From: a virus
Strand: one strand, 5' to 3'
Length of the DNA stretch: 46,602 nucleotides
IMG/VR virus record: IMGVR_UViG_3300020200_000050
Span: 1 to 46,602 of that record
In this document: piece by piece, positions 23,355-30,956 of the stretch
Position numbering within the stretch: the stretch's first letter is position 1
How the letters are laid out: each line of letters opens with the position of its first letter
The notes under the pieces: generated by a model
What the model saw: the letters and a program-made list of their open reading frames with translations, nothing else
Database searches by the model: none
Told to the model about the DNA's origin: nothing
Position numbers and translations under genes: made by a program

Positions 23355-23789
23355 ATGAAAACTTTGTTAATAACACTATTACTTTCTATTTCCACATTTG
23401 GTTTTACACAAACTAATAAAAATAGTACAACACCAAATAATAAGATTGACACAACAAAACTTTGTTTTCCTGTTGAAGTGGGCAGACAGATTTTAATTGA
23501 TTTAAATGATTGTGATAGAACTGAAGAAATTTTAAAATTAACTGAAAAAGAAGTTCTTCAGTTAAATAATAAAATAATCCAAAAAGATAATGTCATTGGG
23601 TCCTTGAATTTAAAGGATAGTTTATCTTCCGTAGTTATGGTTAAGACTGAGGAAAAATTTAAAATTGTTTATGATGAAAATGAGAAATTAAGAAAAGATA
23701 TCAAGACAATGAAAACAAAACACACAATTATTGAATCCGTTACCGCTTTTTTTGCGGCGACATTAGTTTATATAATAGCATTTAAATAA
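23355..23789 (+). CDS. Secreted coiled-coil protein with C-terminal membrane helix
   Basis: A 144-residue protein with a signal peptide (TLLITLLLSISTFGFTQ), a Cys region (LCFPVE, NDCD), a coiled coil, and a C-terminal hydrophobic segment (VTAFFAATLVYIIAF). No lipobox is visible. It starts two bases after the spanin-like gene and probably works with it. A two-membrane bridging role is inferred. Confidence 0.5.
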   Translation: MKTLLITLLLSISTFGFTQTNKNSTTPNNKIDTTKLCFPVEVGRQILIDLNDCDRTEEILKLTEKEVLQLNNKIIQKDNVIGSLNLKDSLSSVVMVKTEEKFKIVYDENEKLRKDIKTMKTKHTIIESVTAFFAATLVYIIAFK

Positions 23790-24034
23790 TGGCATTAAGC
23801 GCGTCAGATAAGAGAGAAATTGAAACTTTAATTAAGAAGGAAGTTAAAGATTTTATTGGTAGTAATACAATGAAACAGTATGAAGATAAAATCATAGACA
23901 TAATGGCTAAGGAACTTAGAAGAGGTAAATTAGAAACTGAGGCTAAAGAACTTGTAATACGAATATTTACGGAGTTCTATGAGTACATGTGGACCCAAAG
24001 AAGTACTTGGTCACCAAGACTAAGAAGAGCATAA
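23789..24034 (+). CDS. Hypothetical small helical protein
   Basis: An 81-residue helical, charged protein ending FYEYMWTQRSTWSPRLRRA, with a Trp/Arg-rich tail. Its start and stop each share a base with the neighbours' codons. It precedes two presumed head/core genes and may belong with them. Not recognised. Confidence 0.6.
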   Translation: MALSASDKREIETLIKKEVKDFIGSNTMKQYEDKIIDIMAKELRRGKLETEAKELVIRIFTEFYEYMWTQRSTWSPRLRRA

Positions 24035-24921
24035 TGATTAACGAAGAAGAATCAAAAATAGGGAAAGCGTTAAGAAACGCTATGGGTAATGAATTTGGTG
24101 CCTTATCGTCACAAATGAGTGGTACCGAGTTTTTAACTTCGGCTAATAGTATGTTAAAAGGAATCCAAGAGGATGACGACATTGAAGAAGAGTGGTCAGA
24201 AAAATACAAGAAAAGTATTGATTGTAACAACCCCAAAGGATTCTCTCAAAAAGCACATTGTCAAGGTAGAAAGAAAAAAAGTGAAAACAAAGAAGCGACT
24301 GGGTCAGGTTCGGCAGGAGGGTTTACCTCACCACTGTTTTCAATTAACAAAAAACAATTAGAGGAGATAGGTAAGGATATATATAATGAAAATTTTGAAG
24401 CTCCAAAATTAACAATGTTCTCCGATGAAGCACCCAAAAAAATAACTAATAAAAAGAATGATATTATCAAAAAAACTTTTAAGAAAAGTGATGTTGATAA
24501 GATTATAAACTCTAAAAAATTAAAAACCCCAATAGGAAAGATAAGTTCAATGAAACCTATAATGGGAGAGAATGAAGAACCTACCGAAGAAATTAAAAAG
24601 GTTGAAGCAACTGAAGCCACAGGTTCAGGTTCTGCAGGGTCGTATGTAACTCCTGCGGCTTGGGCTAAGTCAATGAAAAAGAAAGATTGGAGAGGTAAGT
24701 CAAAAACACAAATACCAGGGGGTAAGTTTGTTCAAGTTAAAAAGAAATGTAAAAAATTCCCATATTGTAATCAAGGTGATATTAAGGCTTTAACATTGAC
24801 AAATGAGAATGAAGACCTACTTGAGGTAATCAAAAACGTTAGTCGTAAACAAGGTATTAATGAAGATATGCTTAAGAATATCATATTTTATGAATACCAA
24901 AAATACAAATCCAATAAATAA
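24034..24921 (+). CDS. Modular virion-type protein with duplicated ATGSGSAG motif
   Basis: A 295-residue basic/acidic protein; the ATG at 24034 overlaps the previous stop (TAATGA). It has a motif around CNNPKGFSQKAHCQGRKKK (residues 69-87) and two copies of EATGSGSAG followed by an aromatic and Pro (about residues 90-102 and 205-216). The second copy runs into WAKSMKKKDWRGKSKTQIPG and CKKFPYC. The linker between copies is Lys-rich and disordered. The repeated short motif suggests a processing or docking site in a head or core protein. Not assigned to a family. Confidence 0.55.
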   Translation: MINEEESKIGKALRNAMGNEFGALSSQMSGTEFLTSANSMLKGIQEDDDIEEEWSEKYKKSIDCNNPKGFSQKAHCQGRKKKSENKEATGSGSAGGFTSPLFSINKKQLEEIGKDIYNENFEAPKLTMFSDEAPKKITNKKNDIIKKTFKKSDVDKIINSKKLKTPIGKISSMKPIMGENEEPTEEIKKVEATEATGSGSAGSYVTPAAWAKSMKKKDWRGKSKTQIPGGKFVQVKKKCKKFPYCNQGDIKALTLTNENEDLLEVIKNVSRKQGINEDMLKNIIFYEYQKYKSNK

Positions 24922-24924
24922 AGA

Positions 24925-24931
24925 TATTTAT
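24925..24931 (+). promoter_or_regulatory. TATTTAT late-type promoter box
   Basis: AGATATTTATTAAATA lies 14 bases before the ATG at 24946, in the gap between two presumed virion genes. Confidence 0.5.
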
Positions 24932-24945
24932 TAAATAAAAAAGAA

Positions 24946-26514
24946 ATGAAAAAAGTTAATAATCAATACATCGATAGATTAGTGAAAAAATTCATTAACG
25001 AGAATATACACGAAAAGGCCGATGATATCATGTCACAAATTAATGAATTAGGTGGTATGGAAGATAACCACCCTAAGTTTGGTAAACTTAATATTGCTAA
25101 GATGTCTGACAAAGAACTTGAATATTTATTAAAACAACCTATGGATGACATTGAGATTGAAAGAGATGACGAAGAAGAATATGATGAAGAACCATTATAT
25201 GAGGTTGAATTGAGTGAATCAGATGTTTGTGAATGTGGTTCAGGAACTATGGTTTCTGAAGGTATGTGTATGGAATGTGGTTTACCTAAAATGGATGAAG
25301 GTATTTATGATGTTGCAGAACCATTTGGTGATGAAGAACAATCTTTCGATTATATTGAGGAATATGACGATATTGATTTTGATTTTGAAGAGGATTTTGA
25401 GGAAGAAAAAGATGATGAAACCATGAGAAGTCGTTTCTTTGATAAAGAAGATGAAGAAAATGAATGGGACTCTGAAGAGGAAGAAGAGGAGAATTCCGCA
25501 TTTTGTAAATATCAAAAACAAATGTTTGGACCTAATGATGAAAGATATAGAGAGAAATGTACAGGTAAGTCAGCAAATAGAGACTTGGCTTCTATGAAGA
25601 TGAATATGAATGAAAAACTTCATGGTAGACAAAGAAACCTTGATAAAAACCATAATGGTAGAATCGATGCTGAAGACTTTAGAATGTTAAGAAAAGGAAA
25701 CAAAAGACACATGGATGAAACTGACATGGAAGAAGGTAATGCTTTCACAGGGGCTTTAGATAATGCAAGAGAGGAAGGAAGAAAATCATTCAAAGTCGGT
25801 GGTAAAACTCTACCTGTTAGAAAAGAATCGGTTAAACTTACTGAGTCAGAAATAGTTAATTTAATTGAAAATATTATATTGGAAAAAGAATCTAAAGGTT
25901 TGAAGAATTTAGCAAAACCTAAAGGAATGGCCGAATATGAAAGAGCTTATAAAGGTTCGGGTAAAGAAAATAAAGATTATCTTGCATCGGTAACTAAAAA
26001 GATGAAAGACTATTTAAAAGATGGTTCGGAAGGAGAATATGAAACAAACCCTAAGAATTTCCCTATGAGTAATGGAGACTTGAAAAAAAGTAAAATTAAA
26101 GGGTTTAACATGAGTGATGAAGGACAAGAGTTTATCGATGATTACCTAAGACCAGGTCAAGAAAACATTAGTTACGATGAAATACACCCAAGTGATGAGT
26201 GGATGGATGAAATCATTGCGGGGTCTTCTAAAACAGGTAACAGTGATGAGTATGCTAATTCAGTTAAAACTGATGTTAATAAAAAAATACTTAAAAAACA
26301 AAAAGCACATAAATTAGATATCTTATCTAAAAAAGCGGCTAATAAATCACCACAACCTATCTTTGCGACAAAAGATAAGAAACCTGGATATTCAGATGGT
26401 GATGGTGTTAGATTGACCACTACCGAAAGTAACAATCCTAAAAAAGAAAAAATATTAAATGAAGAATTTAATAGGATAAGTGAACTTATGAAATATAATC
26501 GTAACACTCAATAA
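24946..26514 (+). CDS. Acidic modular protein: leader, zinc knuckle, EF-hand, LTES motif
   Basis: A 522-residue acidic protein. The start MKKVNNQYIDRLVKKFINEN is a basic helix ending in Ile-Asn-Glu. A four-Cys knuckle (CECGSGTMVSEGMCMECG, residues 90-107) follows, then a very acidic stretch, then an EF-hand calcium loop (DKNHNGRIDAED, about 229-240) and a GNAFTGALDNAREEG motif. A second leader-like segment, KLTESEIVNLIENIILEK, is near residue 303. The C-terminal part is helical and charged. It may be a scaffold/core or packaged protein; no family was recognised. Confidence 0.58.
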   Translation: MKKVNNQYIDRLVKKFINENIHEKADDIMSQINELGGMEDNHPKFGKLNIAKMSDKELEYLLKQPMDDIEIERDDEEEYDEEPLYEVELSESDVCECGSGTMVSEGMCMECGLPKMDEGIYDVAEPFGDEEQSFDYIEEYDDIDFDFEEDFEEEKDDETMRSRFFDKEDEENEWDSEEEEEENSAFCKYQKQMFGPNDERYREKCTGKSANRDLASMKMNMNEKLHGRQRNLDKNHNGRIDAEDFRMLRKGNKRHMDETDMEEGNAFTGALDNAREEGRKSFKVGGKTLPVRKESVKLTESEIVNLIENIILEKESKGLKNLAKPKGMAEYERAYKGSGKENKDYLASVTKKMKDYLKDGSEGEYETNPKNFPMSNGDLKKSKIKGFNMSDEGQEFIDDYLRPGQENISYDEIHPSDEWMDEIIAGSSKTGNSDEYANSVKTDVNKKILKKQKAHKLDILSKKAANKSPQPIFATKDKKPGYSDGDGVRLTTTESNNPKKEKILNEEFNRISELMKYNRNTQ

Positions 26515-26542
26515 TTCACAATTACATATTAGTTATTATATT

Positions 26543-26578
26543 TTCTCCATAAGAAACAATCTTATGGAGAATTTTTTT
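26543..26578 (+). terminator. Terminator-like hairpin overlapping the next start codon
   Basis: A 12-bp perfect stem (26543-26554 with 26560-26571, 5-base loop) followed by seven T. It would end the 24946 transcript, but its right arm contains the ATG at 26564 and its T run encodes Phe-Phe of the next protein. Expression of that gene could therefore depend on opening the hairpin. Confidence 0.75.
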
Positions 26579-27031
26579 AATTACGTAACAAAGCCATTAC
26601 CCCCTGAAGACGTTGACATATGGTTCAAGGGTAATAATATAATTCCTGAAAAATTGGAGTTATATTCAGATTTTAGCCATTCTTTAAATCTTTTAATCAT
26701 TAACACTTATTTGGGTGAACAACCTCAGTCAAATGAAACTAAGATTACATTAACTCAGGAAGACAACATAAAACATTTTGAATGGTGTTGGGACAAACAA
26801 ATCGATAATTTTAAAAAAGAAGGTATTTCGTTTGAGAAACGAGGAGAACACTTTGATTATTTCAAATCGTTTTTTGATGAAATATTTTACAATCAAAAAG
26901 AAGAAAAGATTAGAAAATCTATTGAAGGTTTTTTTAATGATTTATTTGACATGAAAAAACCATTTACAAAATCAGATTTAGATATGGTCTCAACAATTTA
27001 TAAAATGTTGGATAAAAACATGACAATATAA
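26564..27031 (+). CDS. Hypothetical protein with start codon inside a hairpin
   Basis: A 155-residue soluble acidic protein with an aromatic-rich start (MENFFNYVTKPLPPEDVDIW), no membrane segment and no recognised motif. No later Met could serve as start until residue about 129, so the ATG in the hairpin arm must be used. It is followed by an 80-base AT-rich gap with a weak inverted repeat at 27040-27061. Confidence 0.62.
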   Translation: MENFFNYVTKPLPPEDVDIWFKGNNIIPEKLELYSDFSHSLNLLIINTYLGEQPQSNETKITLTQEDNIKHFEWCWDKQIDNFKKEGISFEKRGEHFDYFKSFFDEIFYNQKEEKIRKSIEGFFNDLFDMKKPFTKSDLDMVSTIYKMLDKNMTI

Positions 27032-27111
27032 AAAAAACGGTTCTAGTATTTACATTAGAACAAAAAAAATTAACTTTTATAGTAATAAAATATAAACAAT
27101 TTTTTAAAAAA

Positions 27112-27294
27112 ATGGAAACTTTAGAAAAAATCAAATCATTGAATGAAGAACTATCGGTAGACGTAACAAAATTTTCAAAAGGTAATAAGAGTGCTGGTAC
27201 AAGAGCTAGAAAAGTTGCTCAAGAACTTAAAGGTTTGTTACAAAAGTTGAGAAGTGAAATCTTAGATGGAAGAAAAAAAACTGATAATGAATAA
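27112..27294 (+). CDS. Histone H1-like protein Hc1 family (Bacteroidota type)
   Basis: A 60-residue basic protein with the signature KGNKSAGTRARK in a helical context (LEKIKSLNEELSVDVTKF before, LKGLLQKLRSEIL after). This matches small Hc1-like nucleoid proteins of Bacteroidota, which bind DNA non-specifically and compact it. A phage copy could condense or protect phage DNA or alter host nucleoid structure. It overlaps the next membrane gene by eight bases. Confidence 0.78.
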   Translation: METLEKIKSLNEELSVDVTKFSKGNKSAGTRARKVAQELKGLLQKLRSEILDGRKKTDNE

Positions 27295-27475
27295 TTTAAA
27301 TACAATATTTTTATTCCTTTTTATATTTTCAGTTTTAACCGTTGTTAGAACGGTTTTTAGGTTTGTAAGAGCCCTATCACAAAATCCACCTAAACCCTTG
27401 GAGTTTGGTGATAGGGAGCTTATATTTTTGGGAATTACAGTTTCATACTGTTTAACATATATAATATCCGCATAA
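27287..27475 (+). CDS. Small two-helix membrane protein
   Basis: A 62-residue protein starting at the ATG at 27287, with hydrophobic segments IFLFLFIFSVLTVVRTVF and LIFLGITVSYCLTYIISA separated by a basic, Pro-rich loop. It overlaps the Hc1-like gene. Function is unknown; small proteins of this layout can act as holins or exclusion factors. Confidence 0.58.
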   Translation: MNNLNTIFLFLFIFSVLTVVRTVFRFVRALSQNPPKPLEFGDRELIFLGITVSYCLTYIISA

Positions 27476-27477
27476 CT

Positions 27478-27924
27478 ATGAGTCTATATAAAGAATTTTC
27501 TACTTTATTCCCATATCTACAATCAGTTAGAAAGATAAAAAATTATCTAACTTTCGATGTAAGTTTTCCTAACACATGGAAATTACCTAAACGATTCGTA
27601 GATGAGAGTAAAGTGGTTGAACAACAATCGCAAATACCAAATGAAAGACTATTTTCATTTGTTTCTCAGATAGAAGAAAAAGACATTGAGACATTGAGTC
27701 AAAATATCCAAAGCATTATAAAACATAATTTGGACAGAGAAGAAAAAGAAAAATTATTCCAAACTAAGGTGGAAGAATTAAAAGGTCTCTTTGAAAAGAC
27801 TAATTTGAATTATCTTAAACAATTAAAATTTGACATTAAAACCACTAAAATTCAATTAGAAGACGATGAAGAAGAAGTCAGAACAACAACTGGATTGGTT
27901 AATGAGAGAGATGGCCAAGGATAA
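27478..27924 (+). CDS. Hypothetical phage protein
   Basis: A 148-residue protein: an alpha/beta start (LFPYLQSVRKIKNYLTFDVS) with Trp-Lys-Leu-Pro turn, then a long charged helix. Two downstream genes overlap or follow closely, forming a compact operon. No family recognised. Confidence 0.62.
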   Translation: MSLYKEFSTLFPYLQSVRKIKNYLTFDVSFPNTWKLPKRFVDESKVVEQQSQIPNERLFSFVSQIEEKDIETLSQNIQSIIKHNLDREEKEKLFQTKVEELKGLFEKTNLNYLKQLKFDIKTTKIQLEDDEEEVRTTTGLVNERDGQG

Positions 27925-28057
27925 AATCGAATTGGAGAAAGAAAAAAACGATTTTATTAAAAAAATAAAAAAAATGAATAAGGAAGAATTGCTTCCTAAA
28001 AAACCTGAAAAATTAAGTTTATGGAGACGGCTAAGGATGATGTTAATGGGTTACTAA
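27866..28057 (+). CDS. Small basic helical protein
   Basis: A 63-residue protein, nearly all Lys/Glu helix with a basic end (KLSLWRRLRMMLMGY). Its 5' end overlaps the previous gene by 59 bases in another frame; later ATGs at 27902 or 27911 would shorten the overlap. It overlaps the next gene too. Function is unknown. Confidence 0.5.
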   Translation: MKKKSEQQLDWLMREMAKDKIELEKEKNDFIKKIKKMNKEELLPKKPEKLSLWRRLRMMLMGY

Positions 28058-28272
28058 CCAAGTTTGCGATACTCTCAACATCGTTATCAGAAATATACCC
28101 TAATGGAAAATCTGTTGTAGTTTTTTCATTAAATAAAGAAGACTTTGAATTTACAAAGGCTCAAGTTAGTAACTTCGATAAAAATAATACTCAATTTAAA
28201 GTTGAGATATCAGGGATTGAATTTATTTTTTTAAGGGATGAGTTGTTGAATGTCTCTGAAGATAATTCTTAG
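28021..28272 (+). CDS. Hypothetical small protein
   Basis: An 83-residue protein with a compact beta-rich middle (GKSVVVFSLNKEDFEFT, KVEISGIEFIFLRDE). Its last 50 bases overlap the convergent gene on the minus strand. Not recognised. Confidence 0.55.
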   Translation: METAKDDVNGLLTKFAILSTSLSEIYPNGKSVVVFSLNKEDFEFTKAQVSNFDKNNTQFKVEISGIEFIFLRDELLNVSEDNS

Positions 28273-28888
28273 AAAAACCTTTCCTAACTAAAATATCGTA
28301 TATATATTTCCTTTGATTAGTTGAATAATCTTTAACTAATAAACAATCAATCCTCCTCTCATTTTTAAATTTTTCTGTTAGCGTATCAATAAACCTATCA
28401 GAATCGTCCAAACTCTTAAACGTGAATAATTTAAAATCATCATCAATTTGCAACACAATTTTATTATTCAACTTGGAAATTAATTTATAACCATCTTTTT
28501 TTAGATAGGTTTTAATAAAAGTATCAGTATTTATTTTCTTACCTGTTGAGTAATCCACAAAATTCTCCTCTATTAAATACGGAGACACTTTTGATATTTT
28601 AAAATCAGAATCATCTAAATCTACTTTAATCTGTCGGCCAAATTCATCCTTAGTAAATAAATGTTCCGAAGGACCTTTTTTACGTTCTAAAAGAGCTATT
28701 TCATAAGATGATATATAACCGTTTTCATACCCTATAGGAAATAACACATCATCACTCCTTTTCAATAAATCATTATAAAACTCGTTCGCTTTTTTATATG
28801 TTTTGAATTTATTGATTATTTTCTTTTTTACTTTATTTTTAAAAAGAACTATGATATAGTTTTGTGTGTGTTCCATCACATATAACAT
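28223..28888 (-). CDS. Hypothetical alpha/beta protein
   Basis: A 221-residue lysine-rich protein (start at 28888, or 28876 at the fifth-codon Met). It has a repeated beta-helix pattern (YIIVLFKNKVKKKI; KIVLQIDDDFKLFTF), suggesting two related halves of an alpha/beta domain. A TATTTATTTAT box lies 14-24 bases upstream on the minus strand. It is a single minus-strand gene among plus-strand ones. Not recognised. Confidence 0.58.
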   Translation of the reverse strand: MLYVMEHTQNYIIVLFKNKVKKKIINKFKTYKKANEFYNDLLKRSDDVLFPIGYENGYISSYEIALLERKKGPSEHLFTKDEFGRQIKVDLDDSDFKISKVSPYLIEENFVDYSTGKKINTDTFIKTYLKKDGYKLISKLNNKIVLQIDDDFKLFTFKSLDDSDRFIDTLTEKFKNERRIDCLLVKDYSTNQRKYIYDILVRKGFSKNYLQRHSTTHPLKK

Positions 28889-28902
28889 AATATAATTTGA
28901 TT

Positions 28903-28913
28903 ATAAATAAATA
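28903..28913 (-). promoter_or_regulatory. Divergent promoter region with double TATTTAT box
   Basis: The minus strand has overlapping TATTTATTTAT before the gene starting at 28888. On the plus strand the same bases read TATAAATAAATA, 7 bases before the DnaJ start at 28920, and resemble the T4 late promoter TATAAATA. The 31-base gap must serve both genes. Confidence 0.42.
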
Positions 28914-28919
28914 TTGTAA

Positions 28920-29855
28920 ATGAATCAGGATAATTTCTATCAGACACTTGGAGTTAATGAAAATGCGACACAAGATGAAATAAAAAAGGCATATCGTAAA
29001 TTAGCGGTTGAACATCATCCAGATAAAGGAGGGTCGGAAGAAACTTTTAAAAAAATATCTGAAGCTTATGATACTTTGGGAGACCAAAATAAAAGGACTC
29101 AGTATGATAACAGTAGACGTAATCCTTTTGGTGGGATGGGAGGTTCATCTTTTGATGATTTATTCGGTACGTTTTACACTAATAGAAAAAGAACCGTTCC
29201 TGATAAAATTATCGATATTGAAATAGGGACTTTAGAATCATTTAATTCATCAGATAAAGTAATTAACTACCAAAGGAAACACGCTTGTGATAGTTGTAAT
29301 GGGTCTGGTGGTGATAAGATTACTTGTGGTACTTGTAATGGTATTGGGTTTACGGTTGTTACGATGGGTACAGGTTTATTTACACAACAATTTAGACAAC
29401 CTTGCAACACATGTAGAGGTATGGGAGAAGTGTTTAAAACCAAATGTGGAACTTGTCATGGAGAAGGGACTAAATCAGATTTTGAAAGTTTGAAAATAAA
29501 ATTACCACATGGTGTTGATGATGGACAATTTTTTAAAATGCAAGGTAAGGGAGATTATCACCATGGAATGTATGGTAATTTAGTTATACGAGTTAAAGTT
29601 ATTCCTGAAGAAAATTTCGAAAAAGTTGGAAACGATTTAATTTATAATGCGTTCTTAACTTTAAATGATTTAAATGAAATTGGGTTTAATTTACCTCACC
29701 CTTCAGGTGATTTGTTTATTAAGTTACCCGAAGATTTCGACACGTCTAAACCCTTGAGAGTTAAATCCAAAGGATTTAGAGGTCAAAATGGTAATGGTGA
29801 CCTTTTCATTAAATTATTTGTTAAATATAAAAGAGAATTAAATATTAGCAAATAA
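28920..29855 (+). CDS. dnaJ: DnaJ co-chaperone
   Basis: A 311-residue type I DnaJ. The J domain has HPD at 33-35; a short Gly/Phe region (NPFGGMGG) follows. All four zinc-finger repeats are seen ([32 protein letters not shown]), then two substrate-binding beta domains ([31 protein letters not shown]). It is shorter than bacterial DnaJ (about 375), mainly from trimmed linkers. It stimulates host DnaK; a phage DnaK is not in the window. A role in folding virion proteins or in replication is likely. Confidence 0.9.
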   Translation: MNQDNFYQTLGVNENATQDEIKKAYRKLAVEHHPDKGGSEETFKKISEAYDTLGDQNKRTQYDNSRRNPFGGMGGSSFDDLFGTFYTNRKRTVPDKIIDIEIGTLESFNSSDKVINYQRKHACDSCNGSGGDKITCGTCNGIGFTVVTMGTGLFTQQFRQPCNTCRGMGEVFKTKCGTCHGEGTKSDFESLKIKLPHGVDDGQFFKMQGKGDYHHGMYGNLVIRVKVIPEENFEKVGNDLIYNAFLTLNDLNEIGFNLPHPSGDLFIKLPEDFDTSKPLRVKSKGFRGQNGNGDLFIKLFVKYKRELNISK

Positions 29856-29990
29856 TAATTTAAATAATTGAATGGTACCGTAAATTGATGTGAATAGGAT
29901 ATAAAATGATAAAACTACCATTATCCAATGAGTTCCACTCAAACCTTTTTTCTTACATTTTTTACAACCGACTTCGTTTTCCATAGACAT
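29838..29990 (-). CDS. Small CxxC membrane protein
   Basis: A 50-residue minus-strand frame in the gap between dnaJ and the methylase. It begins [19 protein letters not shown], has a CxxC pair near the start and a single hydrophobic helix ([17 protein letters not shown]). Its stop overlaps the dnaJ end by 18 bases. Codon composition and layout look genuine. It could also start at the second Met (29984). Function is unknown. Confidence 0.55.
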   Translation of the reverse strand: MSMENEVGCKKCKKKGLSGTHWIMVVLSFYILFTSIYGTIQLFKLLFANI

Positions 29991-30083
29991 GTTTTTTTTA
30001 AATATACTCACTATTAAATATAATGTAAAATAAATTACTTGGTGACACTTCCTTTTAAATAAAAAAAATCTTATACTTGAATT

Positions 30084-30926
30084 ATGTTATCTTATATTGG
30101 TGGAAAAAGTAAAATAGGAAAGTGGATAGTCCCTTTCTATGATAAAAATATGGAGACATACCTTGAGACTTTTGGAGGGATGTTTTGGTGTTTTTTCAAT
30201 ATGGATTTGAAGGGATACCCGAATCTAAATAAAGTTGTCTATAATGACTTTAACCCTCTAAATTACAACCTATTCAAGTGTGTTCAAAACCCACAGGAAT
30301 TGTTAAGAGCAATTAACTCAATTGAGTGTCAACAACAAGGTATTGATATTACACCATTACATCTAAAAGAACAATTCATCAGGTTTCAGACTGAAGTTTT
30401 TAATGAAGGTTTCAGCGTAGAACCTGGTGATTATGAAACCGCTGCAAAATATGTTTATATTCTAACACAAGTTTTTAGTGGGTCTAAACCTGAAACATCA
30501 TCATATATAGACCTTAAGGGTAAGTATAAATCAAAATATTTAACATTTAGAGATAAATTATCTAAACCTGATTGGATTGACCACTTCTTAAAAATAACGG
30601 ATGTTGAGAATATGGATTTTGTGGATGTGATTAAAAAGTATGATTCTGAATCGACTTATGTTTATTTAGACCCTCCTTATTGGAAAACTGAGAATTATTA
30701 TTCTAATCATGATTTTGATAGAGACGACCATGAAAGAATAGCAAATACTTTAAAAGAGATTAAAGGTAAATTCTCATTATCTTATTATGATTTCCCTTTA
30801 TTATCCGAATGGTTCCCTAAAAATGAATACATATGGGAAACAAAACAATTTGCAAAAGCCGCGGCTGCAAAGAAAGGTGAAAAACAAAATATGGGAGAGG
30901 AAATATTAATTATGAATTATTTATAA
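30084..30926 (+). CDS. DNA adenine methylase (Dam family, D12 class)
   Basis: A 280-residue adenine-N6 methyltransferase. The AdoMet motif FxGxG-like YIGGKSKIG is at the start, ETFGGMFWCF follows, and the catalytic DPPY is at 196-199 (LDPPYWKTENYY). The order (motif I before IV) is that of the Dam/alpha class. Target is likely GATC-like but cannot be read from sequence. No restriction partner is adjacent, so it probably protects phage DNA or times replication. Confidence 0.88.
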   Translation: MLSYIGGKSKIGKWIVPFYDKNMETYLETFGGMFWCFFNMDLKGYPNLNKVVYNDFNPLNYNLFKCVQNPQELLRAINSIECQQQGIDITPLHLKEQFIRFQTEVFNEGFSVEPGDYETAAKYVYILTQVFSGSKPETSSYIDLKGKYKSKYLTFRDKLSKPDWIDHFLKITDVENMDFVDVIKKYDSESTYVYLDPPYWKTENYYSNHDFDRDDHERIANTLKEIKGKFSLSYYDFPLLSEWFPKNEYIWETKQFAKAAAAKKGEKQNMGEEILIMNYL

Positions 30927-30934
30927 AGACTGAA

Positions 30935-30941
30935 TATTTAT
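30935..30941 (+). promoter_or_regulatory. TATTTAT late-type promoter box
   Basis: GAATATTTATTATAAA lies 15 bases before the ATG at 30957, just after the methylase stop. Confidence 0.5.
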
Positions 30942-30956
30942 TATAAAAACCTAGAA

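Noticed and set aside
27040-27061. Inverted repeat GTTCTA/TAGAAC as a plus-strand terminator
   Set aside because: The stem is only 6 bp and is followed by A, not T; too weak to call.
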